NCBI RefSeq assembly: GCF_034190915.1
Contig: NW_026947485.1
Location: forward strand, 134,060,337 to 134,124,336
DNA from: Cavia porcellus
Taxonomy: Eukaryota > Chordata > Mammalia > Rodentia > Caviidae
Length of the DNA stretch: 64,000 nucleotides
Direction: 5' to 3'
Shown here: piece after piece, positions 45,481-59,247 of the stretch
Layout: each line of letters opens with the position of its first letter
Numbering within the stretch: position 1 is the first letter of the stretch
Notes under the pieces: generated by a model
Told to the model about the DNA's origin: nothing
Database searches by the model: none
The model's input: the letters and a program-made list of their open reading frames with translations, nothing else
Program-made: the position numbers and the translations under genes

Positions 45481-46919
45481 ATTTTTTACTCCAAAATAAA
45501 TTTAAATACTACATATCACAAATATATATTAGTAAATAATAATGAAAATAACAGTCATGAGAAGAAAGTAAAATGAAAAGAACAAGGATCATAGATCACT
45601 TTGATGTTAAAGCACTAAAGCACACTTCTCTAGTGAGTGTTTTTTTCACAGTTTTACAACTGAGTAATCTCACCCAAAGGATTCCTTTGGCGACACTTTA
45701 TAGTCAGTTGGGAGCTGATAAGAAGAGCTGAAGAGCTGTGGATAGTATTTAATTGTAGCAAAGCTAATTATATTCTGAAAGGTCTGAGATAATAAATTAT
45801 GGCTTGTAACATATTTTTAATAGTCACAGCTCGAGTGGACAGAAAAATCAGGCACAAACAGTTTAACTTGATTAATACAGTGAGGAAGCCATTAAATCTG
45901 CCATTTTCTTCTCCATTTCAGTACTTTTTCCTTGATATCCATTTCCTTTTTTCACATCTTTCTCTTTTTCTCTCTCCCTTCCTCTTCCCCCTCTTCAATA
46001 AGATATTGGTCCACCTTACACCCATACTGTCCCGGGCAACAACTGCTCCCTGATAGCATCCCAATTGGGATAAATGTCTAGTTATTCCTGGATATTTACC
46101 AATTTGTCAGAACAGTGATTGAGTACTCTGGTTACTGTGATAATTCATAAGTTTAATAATGCTGTTATTAACTTATTAAACTTTAACATACTATGTATAA
46201 CACAGCTTTGAAACAGTTCCATCTCTGGACAGTGGAGGTTTGTCTTGGGTTAATTCCTGTGTTTTAAAATAAAGATTTTTGTGTTCTGTGGAAGCTGGGA
46301 CCCTCAGCTCTCTTCTGTAAATTACCTAGCCAACCTGAAGTCAGCCAACTCTGAAGCAGCTTTGGTTCCTGCCAGTGAACTAAGCAGTATTAGAACTTGT
46401 AGTTCCCAGTATCTTGACTTTGTTGTATTTAGACAAAAGAATAACTGAGAAGAAACAACAACGTGATCAGAAGATAGTTGCATAAATAGAAAAACAAGAA
46501 TGTTGCAGATTTTATAAAGTCATTTACAAGTTATCTTTAATCTTTTTTTCTAATCTTGCCTATTCCCTTATATTTTAATTTTATATTGCCTCATTTTTCA
46601 GACATTTACATATTTATTATCTATTTTTCTTATTGAGTCTCCAGGTACTAACTTTATTAATGGTGAAAAATAAAAACTGCTACCACTAGAGATTTGAGCA
46701 ACCAATCTCAATCAATGATTTTTCCTTGCTTGGTTTATCGGTATGCTGGGCAGTGTGGGAGTATATATTTAGGCTGACGATCTGGTTCATTAATCATCTT
46801 CTACACTTCTCTCCCTGCTAGGTAGTAAAAGCCTTGTTAATGAAACTGATGGATAGTGAAAAAACATCTAATGGGTCTTTCAGTTTTTCATTGGTTTGTT
46901 AGCCAGAAGTAATAAGGAG
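45481..46919. other. Unassigned DNA
   Basis: No gene recognised. 45940-46000 is pyrimidine-rich. 46210-46300 has LTR-like wording with AATAAAG, not enough to call. Confidence 0.5.
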
Positions 46920-47060
46920 AACTATCGTGTCTGAGATCTCTTAGGTCTGAATTTTTATTTACTATTTTATATACAAAGAAATAGAGACTCAAGAAAATTA
47001 AGTAATTTTCTCACTGCCACACAGTCAGTTAGAATACAAAGCACTACTACAATATCTGAC
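46920..47060 (-). mobile_element. MIR SINE, antisense
   Basis: AAGAAATAGAGACTCAAG, then AAATTAAGTAATTTTCTCAC and TGCCACACAGTCAGTTAG, is the reverse complement of the MIR core. Confidence 0.65.
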
Positions 47061-47774
47061 TTTCAATGAAATGTATTTTTTTCCTAGAATATTCAATGCT
47101 CATTTTGCTTAGGAATTAAAAGACAAATATTAAACTCTACTGTGGAATATGATACACAAAGGAATACAGAACTCTTCCTAGAAAGTGGATTTGACCAGAC
47201 CAAGAGAAAGAGAATAAAAATGGTCAAGAGATGGTACCCATATACAAATTCCCCCAAACAAACCCAATTATTATGTGTCACAAACATATATCATTCTTTT
47301 AAAGAAATATTCTCTGTCTCTAGAGTTAGAGAACTGGTAACAAATGATGGGATAAATTTCAGAATTACTCTGAATTGATAAACTATGACTCTTTTCTGTT
47401 GGGGGTTATTGAAATTCTTTTCAAATCTATTAAGGTTGTACTGTATTTTTCTACTGAGGTCTATTAAAGCTATTGTGTTCCTATCTTACCAATACAGTTG
47501 GATGTATTGGATGTGTGTGCATATGTGTGTGAGTGATGTGTGCGTGTGTGCTTATGCTGCTTCTCACTCTTCTTATAGATCTCTGGATGAGCTGCAGACA
47601 ATCATATATTGAATTTTTAGTCAAATATTGCTATGAGTAAGACTTTTAGAAGCCTTGAAAAAGAATAAATGTGTTGCATGTAGGATTATAAATAATTGTA
47701 GTTAAGCATGAAAAGAAATAAATTTTATATAACCTTAAATTCTTGATAGATTTATTATAATAAATTTTGAGCTC
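47061..47774. other. Unassigned DNA
   Basis: No gene recognised. A degenerate TG-rich patch lies at about 47508-47560. Confidence 0.5.
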
Positions 47775-48180
47775 AAAGCTGTCTTTGTGACTCACTTTGG
47801 CTAAGAGAATATAGCTAACGTCACAAAGGAAGTTCCAAAGTTTGTGCTTGAAGAGGTTTTGCAACTTCCTCCTTTTCCACTTAGAACATAACTCTGAGGC
47901 CATGACATCATTAAGTGGTCCTAGCAACAGAAGGCTAGAAGAGGGTGAAGCACACCAGTTGCCATCTATCACCAAAGGCCAGACATGAATGAAACTCTCT
48001 GGGCCCTTCGTAAGAAGGTAAGGGCTTACCTTCCAGCTGGATGCAGACTCACAAGAGAACACAGGTCAAATCAGCACAGGAACCTCCCCCGGAAATTCTT
48101 AGAAACATGAGAAATAATAAATTGCCACTGTTGTTATTCACTGAGGAATGCAGGGAGTTGGCACAGAATGATATTTAACT
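47775..48180 (+). mobile_element. MLT1-like LTR
   Basis: On plus it follows the MLT1 layout: GGCTAAGAGAATATAGC near the start, AGAGGTTTTGCAACTTCCTC, GGCCAGACATGAATGAA, CCAGCTGGATGCAGACTCAC, and the polyadenylation part GAGAAATAATAAATTGCC at about 48110-48127. The 138-codon ORF on minus (47646-48062) is antisense to this LTR and not a gene. Confidence 0.6.
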
Positions 48181-51100
48181 ACAGAAAATACATAATGCTC
48201 TATAAGATAATAAGGAAAGGATATTTTTGTTAGAAATATAAAAATGTTCTTGAAAAAAGTTGTATTTGAGGCTTTGTGCAAAATGTGACTGCAAGATGGA
48301 TTAAGGTCATGTTGTAGACAAGTATTAAATCCACGATGAGACATTCGTATTCCACTCAAAAGGCAATGGAAAACTAGCAGTGTCTGTTTAGGGAAGTGGC
48401 ATAAATTCACTGCCATGCAGAAACCAGAAGAGCAATGCTAACTTGGAAGGCACTGAGTGAATGATTAGAGATTTTTCTCATTTCTCAGACATGGCCACCT
48501 AGTGAAGCCTCACTTCTTGAAGTTTACTCATTAGGGAGAAAACAACAGAATCCACCATGACACCGCATTTCTTCAAAGGTCCAGAGAACTGACATAAATT
48601 CAATGTCTTAATGTTGCTCGTAATGTTGAGTACAGTGACAGGCTGCAAGTCTGCATGGATAGGCTTTGAACAGATAGAATAAACAAGACAACTTTTCCAG
48701 CACAATGTGCACAGTTTTATGCAGGGTCACAAGATACTTTACGATACACAATACACATATAGAAAACATTTGCCCACCTTGGTCATTTAGATTGACTTGT
48801 ATCATAAATGCATCTATTACCACCGTGTTCCTGGATTTATGGGTTTGATGTATTGCATTGTTTAGGTCTTTGTTTTTCTGCAGCTTTCTGTGAGGGAGTC
48901 TTTCAGTGTGACCATAAAGATTGATGACAGCCCTCCCAATGACTAACCTTGTGGGGTGTATATGTGAACCGCTTTATGGTTCATGGAATTCTAGGACTAT
49001 TTCCAACCACTTTCATTTTGTTTCCTCTTGTTTCCAGCTCTTTTTAAAACAGGAAGTTTGGCTTATTTTTATTTTTTTACTTCTTGCTTTGACTGTGTCT
49101 CATACAGTACCACTTTGTCTATTACATCCTTGTTTGAAAACCTCACTGTGCGTTGGGTAGGTGCTTTGCATGAATGCTCTTGGGCTATTGTGTGTCTGAG
49201 TTCAATTTTTTGCCTCTGGTTTTGGGCGATTGCTTTAACCTCTGTACGTACAGAGTGCTGCAGATTGCAGAGACTCAATACATCTTTGTTTTTGTTGATG
49301 AACCACAGTTATATTGGTGTGAAGTTTCATTTATTTGGTTGTATTGTGATTTGTACCACTTTAAGCAAGTGCTATGTGAATTTATTAAGTTCCTGAATCA
49401 TCAGTAATAATTTTCCCATTTGGATTGCTCCTTTCTTTATGCTGAATCTCTTTTATCAGCTACTGCTAACTAAAACTGCCTTGCTCAATGCCATGTTCCC
49501 TACTGTTTTGTGACTCATCAAGCCTGTTTCCTTAACGGAAGAGTAAGCGTCTCAATACGAAATGCAAAGAATTCTTATCATGGTTTGCTAAGAAAAATAC
49601 AGAGACATGTTAGGTTTCAGCCTGAAGGGTTTAATACAGGGGAGTAGAGATTTATTCAACTACTGGAAAATCTGAGGAGTGGAGGTCCAGAAGAGCCACC
49701 ACCATGACTTCAGCCTGAAGTACTCAGTATTTTTTGTGAGCTCACAGGTGCATATTCATTCACTAGACTGAAGAAACAGAGCACATCAGTTTGAGTTACC
49801 TGGAACAATATGCAAAAGTTTTTGATTTGAACCAAATAGTATTAGTGTAATTATTGAAATATGTGTTTTTCTTCCTTTCCTTCTTTCTTTCCTTTTTTCT
49901 CTACTTCCCTTCCTCCTACCTCCTTCCCTTTCTTCCTTCCTTCTTTCCTGTCTTCAGACCCAACTACCTTTGTTCCTTCTCCTTATTTATCCCCCAGACC
50001 AAAAATTTTGCTTAAATTCTGAGGATTTAACACATAGCTTCATCAAAATTATTTTGGGAAGTAAACTGCCTAGTTTATTCTTCCTTCCCTGAAAAACCAC
50101 CAATCCCTGCTCTATGAAGAGTCTCTCTGTGCCTGGAACAAGATACTGATTCTTTCTCTTTCATAGTCAATGTTGTAAAACAGATTATTTGTACTTCACA
50201 GTACTTATAGTAATGAGGTAGCATTTACTGTACTCTTCTTATAGGTAATGAAATTTAATTCAAATTTTCATTGATGCTGCAGAATTATATCATGATCACA
50301 TTTTTCTAAGGTTTCATCCTGGTGCAGAGAGGTCAGGACCCTCACGCCTATGAATTTCCCTTCCTATGTATTACAGACTGTGCTATGCTGTCAAAAAGCA
50401 TTTCTACTGGTTGGGAAGTTGGAAGAAAGGGGAGGTTAATATAGTTTCCTTCAGATGCTGTGTAGATGAGAGATTCACACAGGTTTCTTGACTAGCTTCA
50501 GAAAACCATCTCTTTCAATGATGGAGGCAGAACAAATCGGTGAAGTTTCCTGTATTTGTAGGAATTGCAGCAGTTTCCCTTTGAGCTCAGAAGAAACTCT
50601 GGGTGAGTACTTCCAACTGAGGTCATGGTGATGGATCCACTTGGTCTTTACTCTCCACCTTTTCCAGGGGTTGAGTAATTAATTCTCTGCTTCTTTGTGT
50701 TAGATGCTTAATGCTGAGAGCCTAAAATGGCTTTGTTTTTTGTTGTTGTTTTTTGTTTATTCGTTTTTTTTTTTCTTAGCCAAACTCTGATAAGAGTTCT
50801 TCACACTTGGCATGGATACTGTTGTTCTTCACTTAAGGAAGCAACCTTGATGAGTCTCATTACTTGAGCACCACATGGAACTAGGAGGTGAAAGCCTATC
50901 TGCATTGATGTCTGTCCCAGGGTTCATCCAAATTATGAAGCTGCAGTTGCTTCTGTCCCCTCTTGGGCACATCCGGCACTCATCTATAGCTCGGATGTCT
51001 CCTCTACTCTCAAAAGCTCCCTGGCTACTGCCTGTGTCGGTAAACATCAACCATTTTTGCTGTGCAAAGTGGGCCTCTATTTGGTCTTGTTTTGCTTTTA

Positions 51101-52892
51101 CCTCTGGACTTGTAGAATAAAGGGCTTTTTTTTTTTTTTTACTGCATTCCCAGAAGGTGATGTCTCTGCCAGTTTTTAACCCCTAATGATTTTACACTGT
51201 CGAGGAGACAGTACTTCTTTGAGGAAACTGGCTTTCCACACAATTGATGGCAAGTACAGAATGTTGAGCTTCATTTCTGCAGTCATACTATTTCTCCTGG
51301 TTGACAGAATAACAAGAGTCATTCTTGACATTCATATCTAGTATGTTTAGTTTAAACTCCTATAAATGTGCACCCCCTCCCTTCACAGGCTTTAAACTAA
51401 AGATCATAAATTGAAAGTTATTTTGCATTTTTGTTATTTTGTTTTACAGTGTCCATTATAATTTCTGTTTTATTCCATATGTCTTCATTAAAATTCATTG
51501 ATCTCTTTAGCTCATGTCTGGGATAAGCACCTCAAAAGCTAAAGAATTTCATATGGCAACTTTCTGTATAACTAATCATTTAAGATAAAGAGTCTGTTTA
51601 TTTACAATGATAACTTAAACTATGCATAAATTCGGCATTCTTTGTTAATTTTAGGAGTTAAACATCAAAGTTACCCAATTTTTCTTGTCAAAGATTTAAA
51701 TTATGTGTCAGCTGAAATTAATTGCTAAATATATCAACAACTTCATTTTTCTTTAAAGATAAGTGATTCATCACAAATGTGGAATGGGGTTTTAGTATGT
51801 CTTGCTTCATTTTGTAGTGATTTTCAATTAAATGAATGCTTTCACTATCAATTATCATAGGAAGATAAGTTAAATCTATTCAATTAAACACTCACTTTTG
51901 AAGTCTGAGGTCTAACTTTGACCCATCTTCGTGTTAATTTAGAATCCTTTCAAGGAGAAATTAATGATTTACTCAAGGATTTCTGTTCATTAATGTGAAT
52001 TAGTGAACCCATTTGATTATGCTAAGATAAAGGATAGTACTTGAAATGAGAAGGCAATACTCTTGATGGATCATGATAACTTACTTTACCTCTAGTCACT
52101 TCCCAAGGTAAGAAATCATGCTGATATTTTTACCTATTGATCTTCGAATTTGAATTTTATACCTGTCATTATAGCATATTAGAGATAAGCTATAAAGAAA
52201 TTCTACTTTGATTCCACTGCCTGGACTTCTTATTAGTCACCAAATTTAAGATTCTTTCTGTAGTTTTATCTCACTTATTTACATCAGATCCTCACTGAAT
52301 TTCTTTTTACCCTCACTGTTTCACAAATATAAATGAAAAAAAATGAATGAATGAGTAAAAACAAATGTCTTTGACCTCAATGACTCAGAGACCAAGAGGA
52401 GGAACAGTGACATAAAATAACTATAACACAAACTAGAAATCATTGGAAAAGAAATGTAATACATTGGATCATGGTAGGACAAGAATCAACAAAATTTGTT
52501 TAAATCATCTAGGAATGTCACAAACAAAAGCTGATATATAGCTGAAACCTATGCAAAGTGATCAGGCACAAAGTGGTCTTAAATTGAGTTAAAGATGAGA
52601 TAGAGCCCTAAAAGTAGAAGCATAACATTTCCTCTGAGTTAAGAATAACACAAATAAAGTGCTTTTTTTTGTATTTTATATTTGATGCTCATATTTAACT
52701 TAAAACTCTCCTTTGATTTTCTCTCCTATTTAATAGCAATAGCTTAGTATATAATTAATGACAAACATACAGCTTCACAGTTTTTTCAGTTGGGTTACAT
52801 AATTTAAATACCATTATTTTAGCTAAAGTGAATACACAATACATTGATGGCTTAGCATTTTTGTGGTTAAAATAAGTTTTTTTGGGGGTGGT
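48181..52892. other. Unassigned DNA, 4.7 kb
   Basis: No gene recognised. 49590-49780 reads on minus like an LTR 3' part (GAATAAATCTCTACTCCCC). 49866-49950 is a degenerate CCTT/CTTT polypyrimidine tract. ORFs at 49028-49396, 49069-49278 (minus), 50829-51050 (minus) and 50875-51120 overlap on opposite strands and show no recognisable motif. Confidence 0.45.
49866..49962. repeat. Degenerate polypyrimidine tract
   Basis: Mixed TTCC/CTTT units, about 97 bp, almost without purines. Confidence 0.9.
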
Positions 52893-53563
52893 GTCACAAT
52901 GTCTCCTTCAAAGTGAGTTCACAAGTGCTATTCTCTTAGAGTTAGCAAAAGCAGAGAAATAATGGTATAGGCAGCTGAGTTAGTTAGCAGTATTATAGGC
53001 AGTCAGACAGGGCTAGTCCCTCCAAAGAGCAAGTGCAGAAGACCAGATACCTGTAACCTTGGAGGACACAGGCAGCACTGCTGTGGGTCCGATCTCAAGA
53101 TAAAAGGCAAAACAAATGCAACCACACCCTAAGCATAAACATCAGGTGTTGATATTATAGATAGGTATCCATCTATCTTGAGGAAGCCAGAAGGAGTCAT
53201 TAATCAGCAAAGACCCTATTCTGTATTCATGTCAATTTGCTTATGTGACTGGCCTTCCTGTTTGATCTAAATTTAATCAATTTTACCTGAGCAATTACAC
53301 TCATAAACTCATTGGATAACCATAGTTTTGTCCCACCTCATCCCACCTGCCTTTCAAGTTCCCATTTTTCCCTACCTTGGACCCACCTCACCTTGTAGCT
53401 TTCCTCTATAAAAGTCCCCAGAAAAGACAGTCCTTGGCAATCACTTGGAACGCCTTTGATCTCTCTTCAGACAGAAGCTCTCTTTCGATATAGTCTACTC
53501 TTAACCTCCCTTGTTTCTAAAATTATTTCTTCAATTTTAGAGAACACAGACTTGTGCCAGACA
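52893..53563 (+). mobile_element. Possible solo ERV LTR
   Basis: Promoter-like order on plus: C-rich upstream (TCCCACCTCATCCCACCTGCC), a TATA box in CTCTATAAAAGTCCCC (about 53402), a pyrimidine-rich R/U5-like part (CTCTCTTCAGACAGAAGC) and an end near GTGCCAGACA. It could start TGTCACAATG. No target duplication or polyadenylation signal was confirmed. Confidence 0.35.
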
Positions 53564-53844
53564 TCTAGTATGTTGGTAGTTTCATTCCCCTATATCAATA
53601 CTAGCCCAGGGTAACCCTAGAAGTTGTTACTCCAAAAGAAGAGTATCCTGAAGGACTATACAAAACATAGATTTGTATGGAGAGAAGAACATATACATAA
53701 GGAGGAAATATTTATCGAGTGCCTTCCTTCACTCTTGCCTCTGCCCGTCTAGCCTGTAAAAATCTCTATACATGATGAACTGTGAGTGCTTCTTATTTAA
53801 CTCTCCACCCGTGAGGGCATAGAAGATGATCAGATGGTGACAGA

Positions 53845-53920
53845 TCCAGGAAATATGACCTTGGATAATCTAACTTCTTAGAGGATCACTTTTCCTCCAT
53901 GTGCAATGGCACCCCATGAC
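53845..53920 (+). mobile_element. MIR SINE fragment
   Basis: GGAAATATGACCTTGGATAA, then TCTAACTTCTTAGAGGATCA and TTTCCTCCATGTGCAATGG, follows the MIR core. Confidence 0.5.
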
Positions 53921-56594
53921 AAGTGGTATCAGTCTGACAGTGCCAGGAGAGGATCGTGGATTTTTCTTAGTGTCTCTTAGTTCAGGGTTCTCTCCACTAC
54001 AGAATACAGGCTTTCTCTGTGAGTTTGTTTTGGAGATATGGACCTAGAATAGTGCTGTGTTAGCAGTTCTGCCACTAAAAATAACCACTTAGGAAAAGCA
54101 TATTTGTGGCCCATCTGCTTCCATTGTGGGAGCTGTAAATGGAGAAAGAGATAAATTACTTCTCATTAATCTGTGCCAATGAGTGCGTTTCTTTTAAAAT
54201 TTTTGGAAGTATCTGTCATTTTGTAGTTAATACTATACTAATTCACACTAATGACTTGAGAATCCCTGAGAGATACCTAAATTGTACAAATGAGTAGTGA
54301 TGAACAATAAAAAGCAACAATATAAAGTCAGGAATGAGGAATCCTAAGATGTACTTGCTTTATTTATCTGTACAAGGGCAATTTACTTCCTGTAACTCAT
54401 AATAAAATAATGCTTTAGAATAGTAAATGCACAGAAATTGTTTTATTAAGGTAATAAAGTCTGAATGGGAAGCTTCACCAAAGCCTCCCACCACTGCATC
54501 TTTACTAAATAATGAGTTAAAGATGGAAGGTTTAAAATTTTTTTGGTCTGAGATTCTATTTAAAACTGTGTACCTTCCAGAGGACATAAGTAATTTGATG
54601 ACTATTCTTCTCTTCTATTTGTCTTTGAAATGAAAATTTTTTCCTAAATATTTGAATTACTCAAAATGGAGACTTAATTTGACTGGAACATTTGACTAGG
54701 AGAGCTAAGGTCACGGAGGAGTTGTATGCCGTGAATGTGTGCAGAACCCTGACCGCCCTTCTCAAGCACCAAGGGCAACTGAATGGATGCCAGGAGGGCT
54801 ACGCTGCTTGTGTGTCTACATTCCGGCTTCCGAGCTTCTCCTGCATGGTTCTGCCACTCTTGGTGTTTGTATTTGTTCTCTCTGATTGTACTGCTCAAGC
54901 TTCTCATAGTCAGGGCACTTATTTTTGTCTTCTTTGGGTTCTCTCAAGTCGCATGAGACATACTGAAGCTTGACATATGCTGTTAACCCTAAGGAACTTG
55001 ACTGATTTTAATCATTGTGACTAAGGCATAGAAGACTGTATTTCCTTGGTCTGTGAATTTCCTTCTTCCCATAAATTCTGGTATAAAACAAAGCTAGTAG
55101 ATCATAGTGAGAAACAAAATAATACCAGTACGACCTAAATAAATATCAACATTATTGTTTATATTGTTAATAAGGTACCATAAGATTAAGTTCAAAAGAC
55201 TGTCCTAAAACTCTTCACTATTACTGGAATGTAAATTGAAGTGCTTCTGACTGGCAATTGTGTTAATTATTTTAGATGATCAATAATTCTTTCATCAATA
55301 GTGTGAAACTGGGAACCACACATTAGTGATCTTTGTATTCTGTTCATGCACTTTTGCCTTATTAAATAAATCATGATAAGCAGAATTTTTCACTGCCGTT
55401 TTCCTTTAAGTGAAAACCCAGTATGTAAAAATAGGGATACATTAGTTATTTAAATCTCCAAAAGCGTTTAATATATGTAAAACAAAGCAGAAAATTAATA
55501 ACATTTTAAGTCCAAATATTCCCTCTTTATTTATCTTTGTGGATATAGTATGCATCAAAAATGAGGATAAATTAATATATGCATATATATTATAACTAAT
55601 TTTAGTTATATGGAATGTGTTTATCAACTTTCAATTATAGTTCATCAGTTTATAAATACTGGAAATTATAATGTAAAAATATAGAATAAAGCATGAAACT
55701 CTAACTTATATCAGTATATTTTTTATCTAGTTTTTCTTCATTTCCTTAGTGTCTTAGGTACACTTATTTGGTTCATATTGTATTATGAATTCAAAACTGG
55801 AGCTATTTTGACAGTTTATAAATTTTAAACTTAGAAAGAAAACTTGAACCTCATTTATGCAGTATGAGGTAATATAATATGGACAGGAATATAAATGTCA
55901 AAATTCACATGAGAGCAAAGCTGTAAGCTCAGCTCAGATTTAAAATCTAAGGATAAGATTGATGAAGCCTGAAAATTTCTTCTGTATATTCTTCTGTCTA
56001 GGTTTTGGTGACTCACCAGCACATACACAAGGGTGACCAAAATATATGGTAAATATTTAAATTAAAAATCAATTACTACAGTAAAAGACAGATTGCCATT
56101 AATCCTCCTTAGAATACTCTGTATCATTCTGAACATATTTATCTCATTTTTCTTGCCATTTTCTTGATGTTTTCTTCTGCGTCTTTATGAAAGTTTATCA
56201 AAAAGTACAGTGAATGCTTCCTCTGAGCTGAGCTGCACCCAATGCAAAGGCAGGCTCATGAAAATATTATGGTGCGTACTAATCCATTGTATCCACTGGA
56301 TATAGTACTGCATAACTTCTGCCTTTTCTCAAACATCAAAATGCTTATGAAAGGTAAAGATTTTTTTCAATTCAAGACAATAAAACTTCCACACAACCCA
56401 ACTAACAACACTCACAAAAGAGGATTTGCAGAACTGCTTTAGAAATTAGCAAGAAAGGTGAGATAAAATGTGTTTAAAGCAAGAGGACTGTTTTGAGGGG
56501 GATTTATGACAATGTTTCTTTTACTCTAATTTTTAAAACATTTAAATGCTCACTCTATATTTCGATCACGTGGTGAATGTGTAATCCACGATGC

Positions 56595-56720
56595 CCACAT
56601 TCAAATTCATCATGTACTAGTTATATCATCTTGAATACTTTAATCAACCAATTTAAGCACCAGTTTACCCATTAGTTAGGTAAAATTGACAGTTGTATCT
56701 CTGTCTAGGAAATGTGGTAT
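56595..56720 (+). mobile_element. Probable MIR SINE
   Basis: TACTAGTTATATCATCTTGA, then TTTAAGCACCAGTTTACCC and TAGGTAAAATTGACAG, follows the MIR order (CTAGCTGTGTGACCTTGG..., then CAGTTTCCTCATCTG...) with many changes. Confidence 0.45.
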
Positions 56721-58712
56721 GGTACCACATAAATAAAATTTTAAATTCAGATGATGTCCTTCTTTGAATATTCAAAAAGTAAGGGTAATTTTATTGTTCC
56801 TCCATTCAGGTGTAAGAGAAAGTGTTATTTATCTATGTTTTCCTTCAACTAATCTACTATTATGACAAAGTCTATACTTTAGCCAAGGACTACAGTATAT
56901 ACAAGAGGTAGAAATTGGAACTGGGCTCCACCAGTGACCTAGTGAAGATCAGAAGTTGAGGATGTATGCTGAACATCCAGCAGAATTCAATGAAGTATAT
57001 ATGAGGTGTCAGTGTGGTCAGAGAAAAGAAAAATGTTAGCTGATACATGAACAATACAAAAGGGCTTCATGGAAAGATGGCATTTTAGTCTAGAACACTG
57101 ATGAAGAATGGAGTCACATGAACAAGGTTGTAGTGTCCTGGACATTCCTGGTAATGAGAACAAAACAAAGCAAAACATAAAAACATTCTAAGTTTCTATG
57201 CATAATACCTAAAATTAGATGCAGTTTGGAGAATACTGGACAGCCATAGAATCAAAATCAAAACCTTTTGTGATATTTCCACTGTTCACAAGATTTGCTC
57301 AAATAACAAAAAATTAAAACTTCTTTCAAACTCTTAATCTGGGCCCCTTCTTAGCTCAAATGGAGCAGTTGATTGCTTCTCCCTATTAGGAATTGGGTAG
57401 ATACAAACTGCTCCAATTGTTTGATTGTATTTTATGTAATAAAAGTATGCATCCTAGCCTGAGTTATTCCTTATTAGGCAAATATTTAGTGAACAGTACG
57501 GCTTTTGATTGTGGAAATAAAAAGATATGCTAGCAGAGGTCATGATTCTATTTTCTATCAACTTTACAAAATTAAGTTGTTTTATTAGACAGTTTCCCTA
57601 AGGAGTTAGTAAGAACTTGTTTTTATTTAATTTTTAAAATTTCACCTATTGGTAAGTCCAACAAATCTGCTAGTTGTCATGTAAAGTGGATACGTTTATA
57701 TCTTTGTCCCTCACATAATCACCCCTATTTCCAATTTTAGGATTGTGTGATTAAATAAACAAGAAATAAAAAGTACTAATCCTATTGTTGTTGCTGTGCA
57801 TCTAGTTGCACAGTAGATTTTAGTTTCATCTTATTTTCACTTGTTGATCTTTCTCTGGCTTCTTTATAAGATATTTAGAGCAAGGCCACTGGAAAGGGTA
57901 TGGTGGTTCTAGAGTGTTCTATGGTCTGAGACATTGGAAAAAATCCTACTGGCTATCTTAACTCAGTTTTCTATTGGTATCTAGCATTTTATTTGTAAAG
58001 ATTTGCTTGAGGAACATTTAACTTTAAAAGATTTTCCTTTCAGGAGTCCATTCTTCTAGGCAAATTTTCTTTGAGCCCTTCTATACTGTATTTCTAGTGG
58101 TTGTACTTCTAGGGGAAGGGAGAGAAATCAAAGGGGTCTCCTTCATGGAGATAATTCAGTAAGTAATTTAAGATGAAAAGCTGATTAAATACTCTTGTTT
58201 ATAACCAAATGTGTGCTGTTAGGGATTTGTAGTTATTTTTAAATACTTAGAAAATACAACTCTTATTTTCAAAATTTTTAAAATGTTATTTTAGTTTATT
58301 AGCACATATGTGTAGTAGATAATGTTTGCATTCTTTGTGTGGCATTGACACATGCACATGAGACATGAGACATGTTTTCTTTCCCTTCTCTCTCTAGTTA
58401 TCTCTTGATTTCTTTCCTCTTTTTTTGTGCATGGTTTTAGTTCATAATAGTTAAGTTCCTTTTGTGGAGTAGGTACATGTACACAGCACATCCCAATTTT
58501 TATTTTTTAATTTTTGGTTGAATTTTACTTTAATATTTAATAGCTAATAATTAAAACAAATATTATTTTTAAAAGATATTGAAAAATATATATTTTCATC
58601 TTATTTTAACTTTTATATCCTAGTATACTATTTTTTGACTGCAAAATTAAGTAATCTCAAGTAGTTTCAAAGTTTTATGGGAAAATTTTTTAGCCTCTTT
58701 CTTCCACTAAAA

Positions 58713-58713
58713 G

Positions 58714-58750
<37 letters not shown>
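58713..58750. repeat. (TG)n microsatellite
   Basis: About 18 TG units. Confidence 0.95.
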
Positions 58751-58751
<1 letters not shown>

Positions 58752-59099
58752 CAATGTTACTGCAGACATTCTTTTTATTATTCTTTTTACATAGGTAAGA
58801 ACTAAAATACTTTCTTTAAAACAAAACACCCAAGTAGGAGTATCTCTTCAAAGTATGCACAGTTCTAGTACATATGTTATTGGTAAATCAGAATTGAATA
58901 AGCTAGATTGTGATATTGGGACCACTATGTAAATCTACAGATAAATGTATGGCTACTGAGTTCCTAGGTAAACCAAATGCAAATTTGTTAGCTTCTTAAT
59001 TTTCTAATTAGTTTTGAATGGATACTTTAAAATGACTTGTATGGAACAATTATATCAACTCTGTTAAGAAAGACATACTCAGAACCAAACTCGGATTAT

Positions 59100-59247
59100 G
59101 ATCCTTGGAACAGAGGCATCAGTATCTTCCAAGAATATGTTAGAAATGCAGAACCACAAGTTCCATCACCAAACTACTTAATGGTATTCTGCCTTTTAAC
59201 AAGATCCCCAGGTGATTCATGTGCACATTAAAGTTTGAGAAGCACTG
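59100..59247 (+). mobile_element. MER5A-like hAT DNA transposon remnant
   Basis: GAGGCATCAGTATCTTCC, then TTAGAAATGCAGAACC, TTTTAACAAGATCCCCAGG, TGATTCATGTGCACATTAAA and GTTTGAGAAGCACTG, follows MER5A to its terminal inverted repeat. Non-autonomous and non-coding. The short ORF over it is chance. Confidence 0.8.

Larger units (their letters stand above)
53921..59099. other. Unassigned DNA, 5.2 kb
   Basis: No gene recognised. 54690-54960 is somewhat GC-richer, with overlapping ORFs on both strands (54692-54973 plus, 54674-54907 minus) that match nothing I know. 56595-56720 holds a probable MIR and 58713-58750 a TG microsatellite (listed separately). Confidence 0.45.

Noticed and set aside
45170..45499. 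Tyr/Ile-rich ORF
   Set aside because: Translation of a TA microsatellite and neighbouring AT-only DNA.
47646..48062. 138-codon ORF on minus
   Set aside because: Antisense to an MLT1-like LTR; no recognisable protein features.
54674..54973. Overlapping ORFs on both strands in GC-richer DNA
   Set aside because: Neither translation resembles a known protein; no splice or promoter context.
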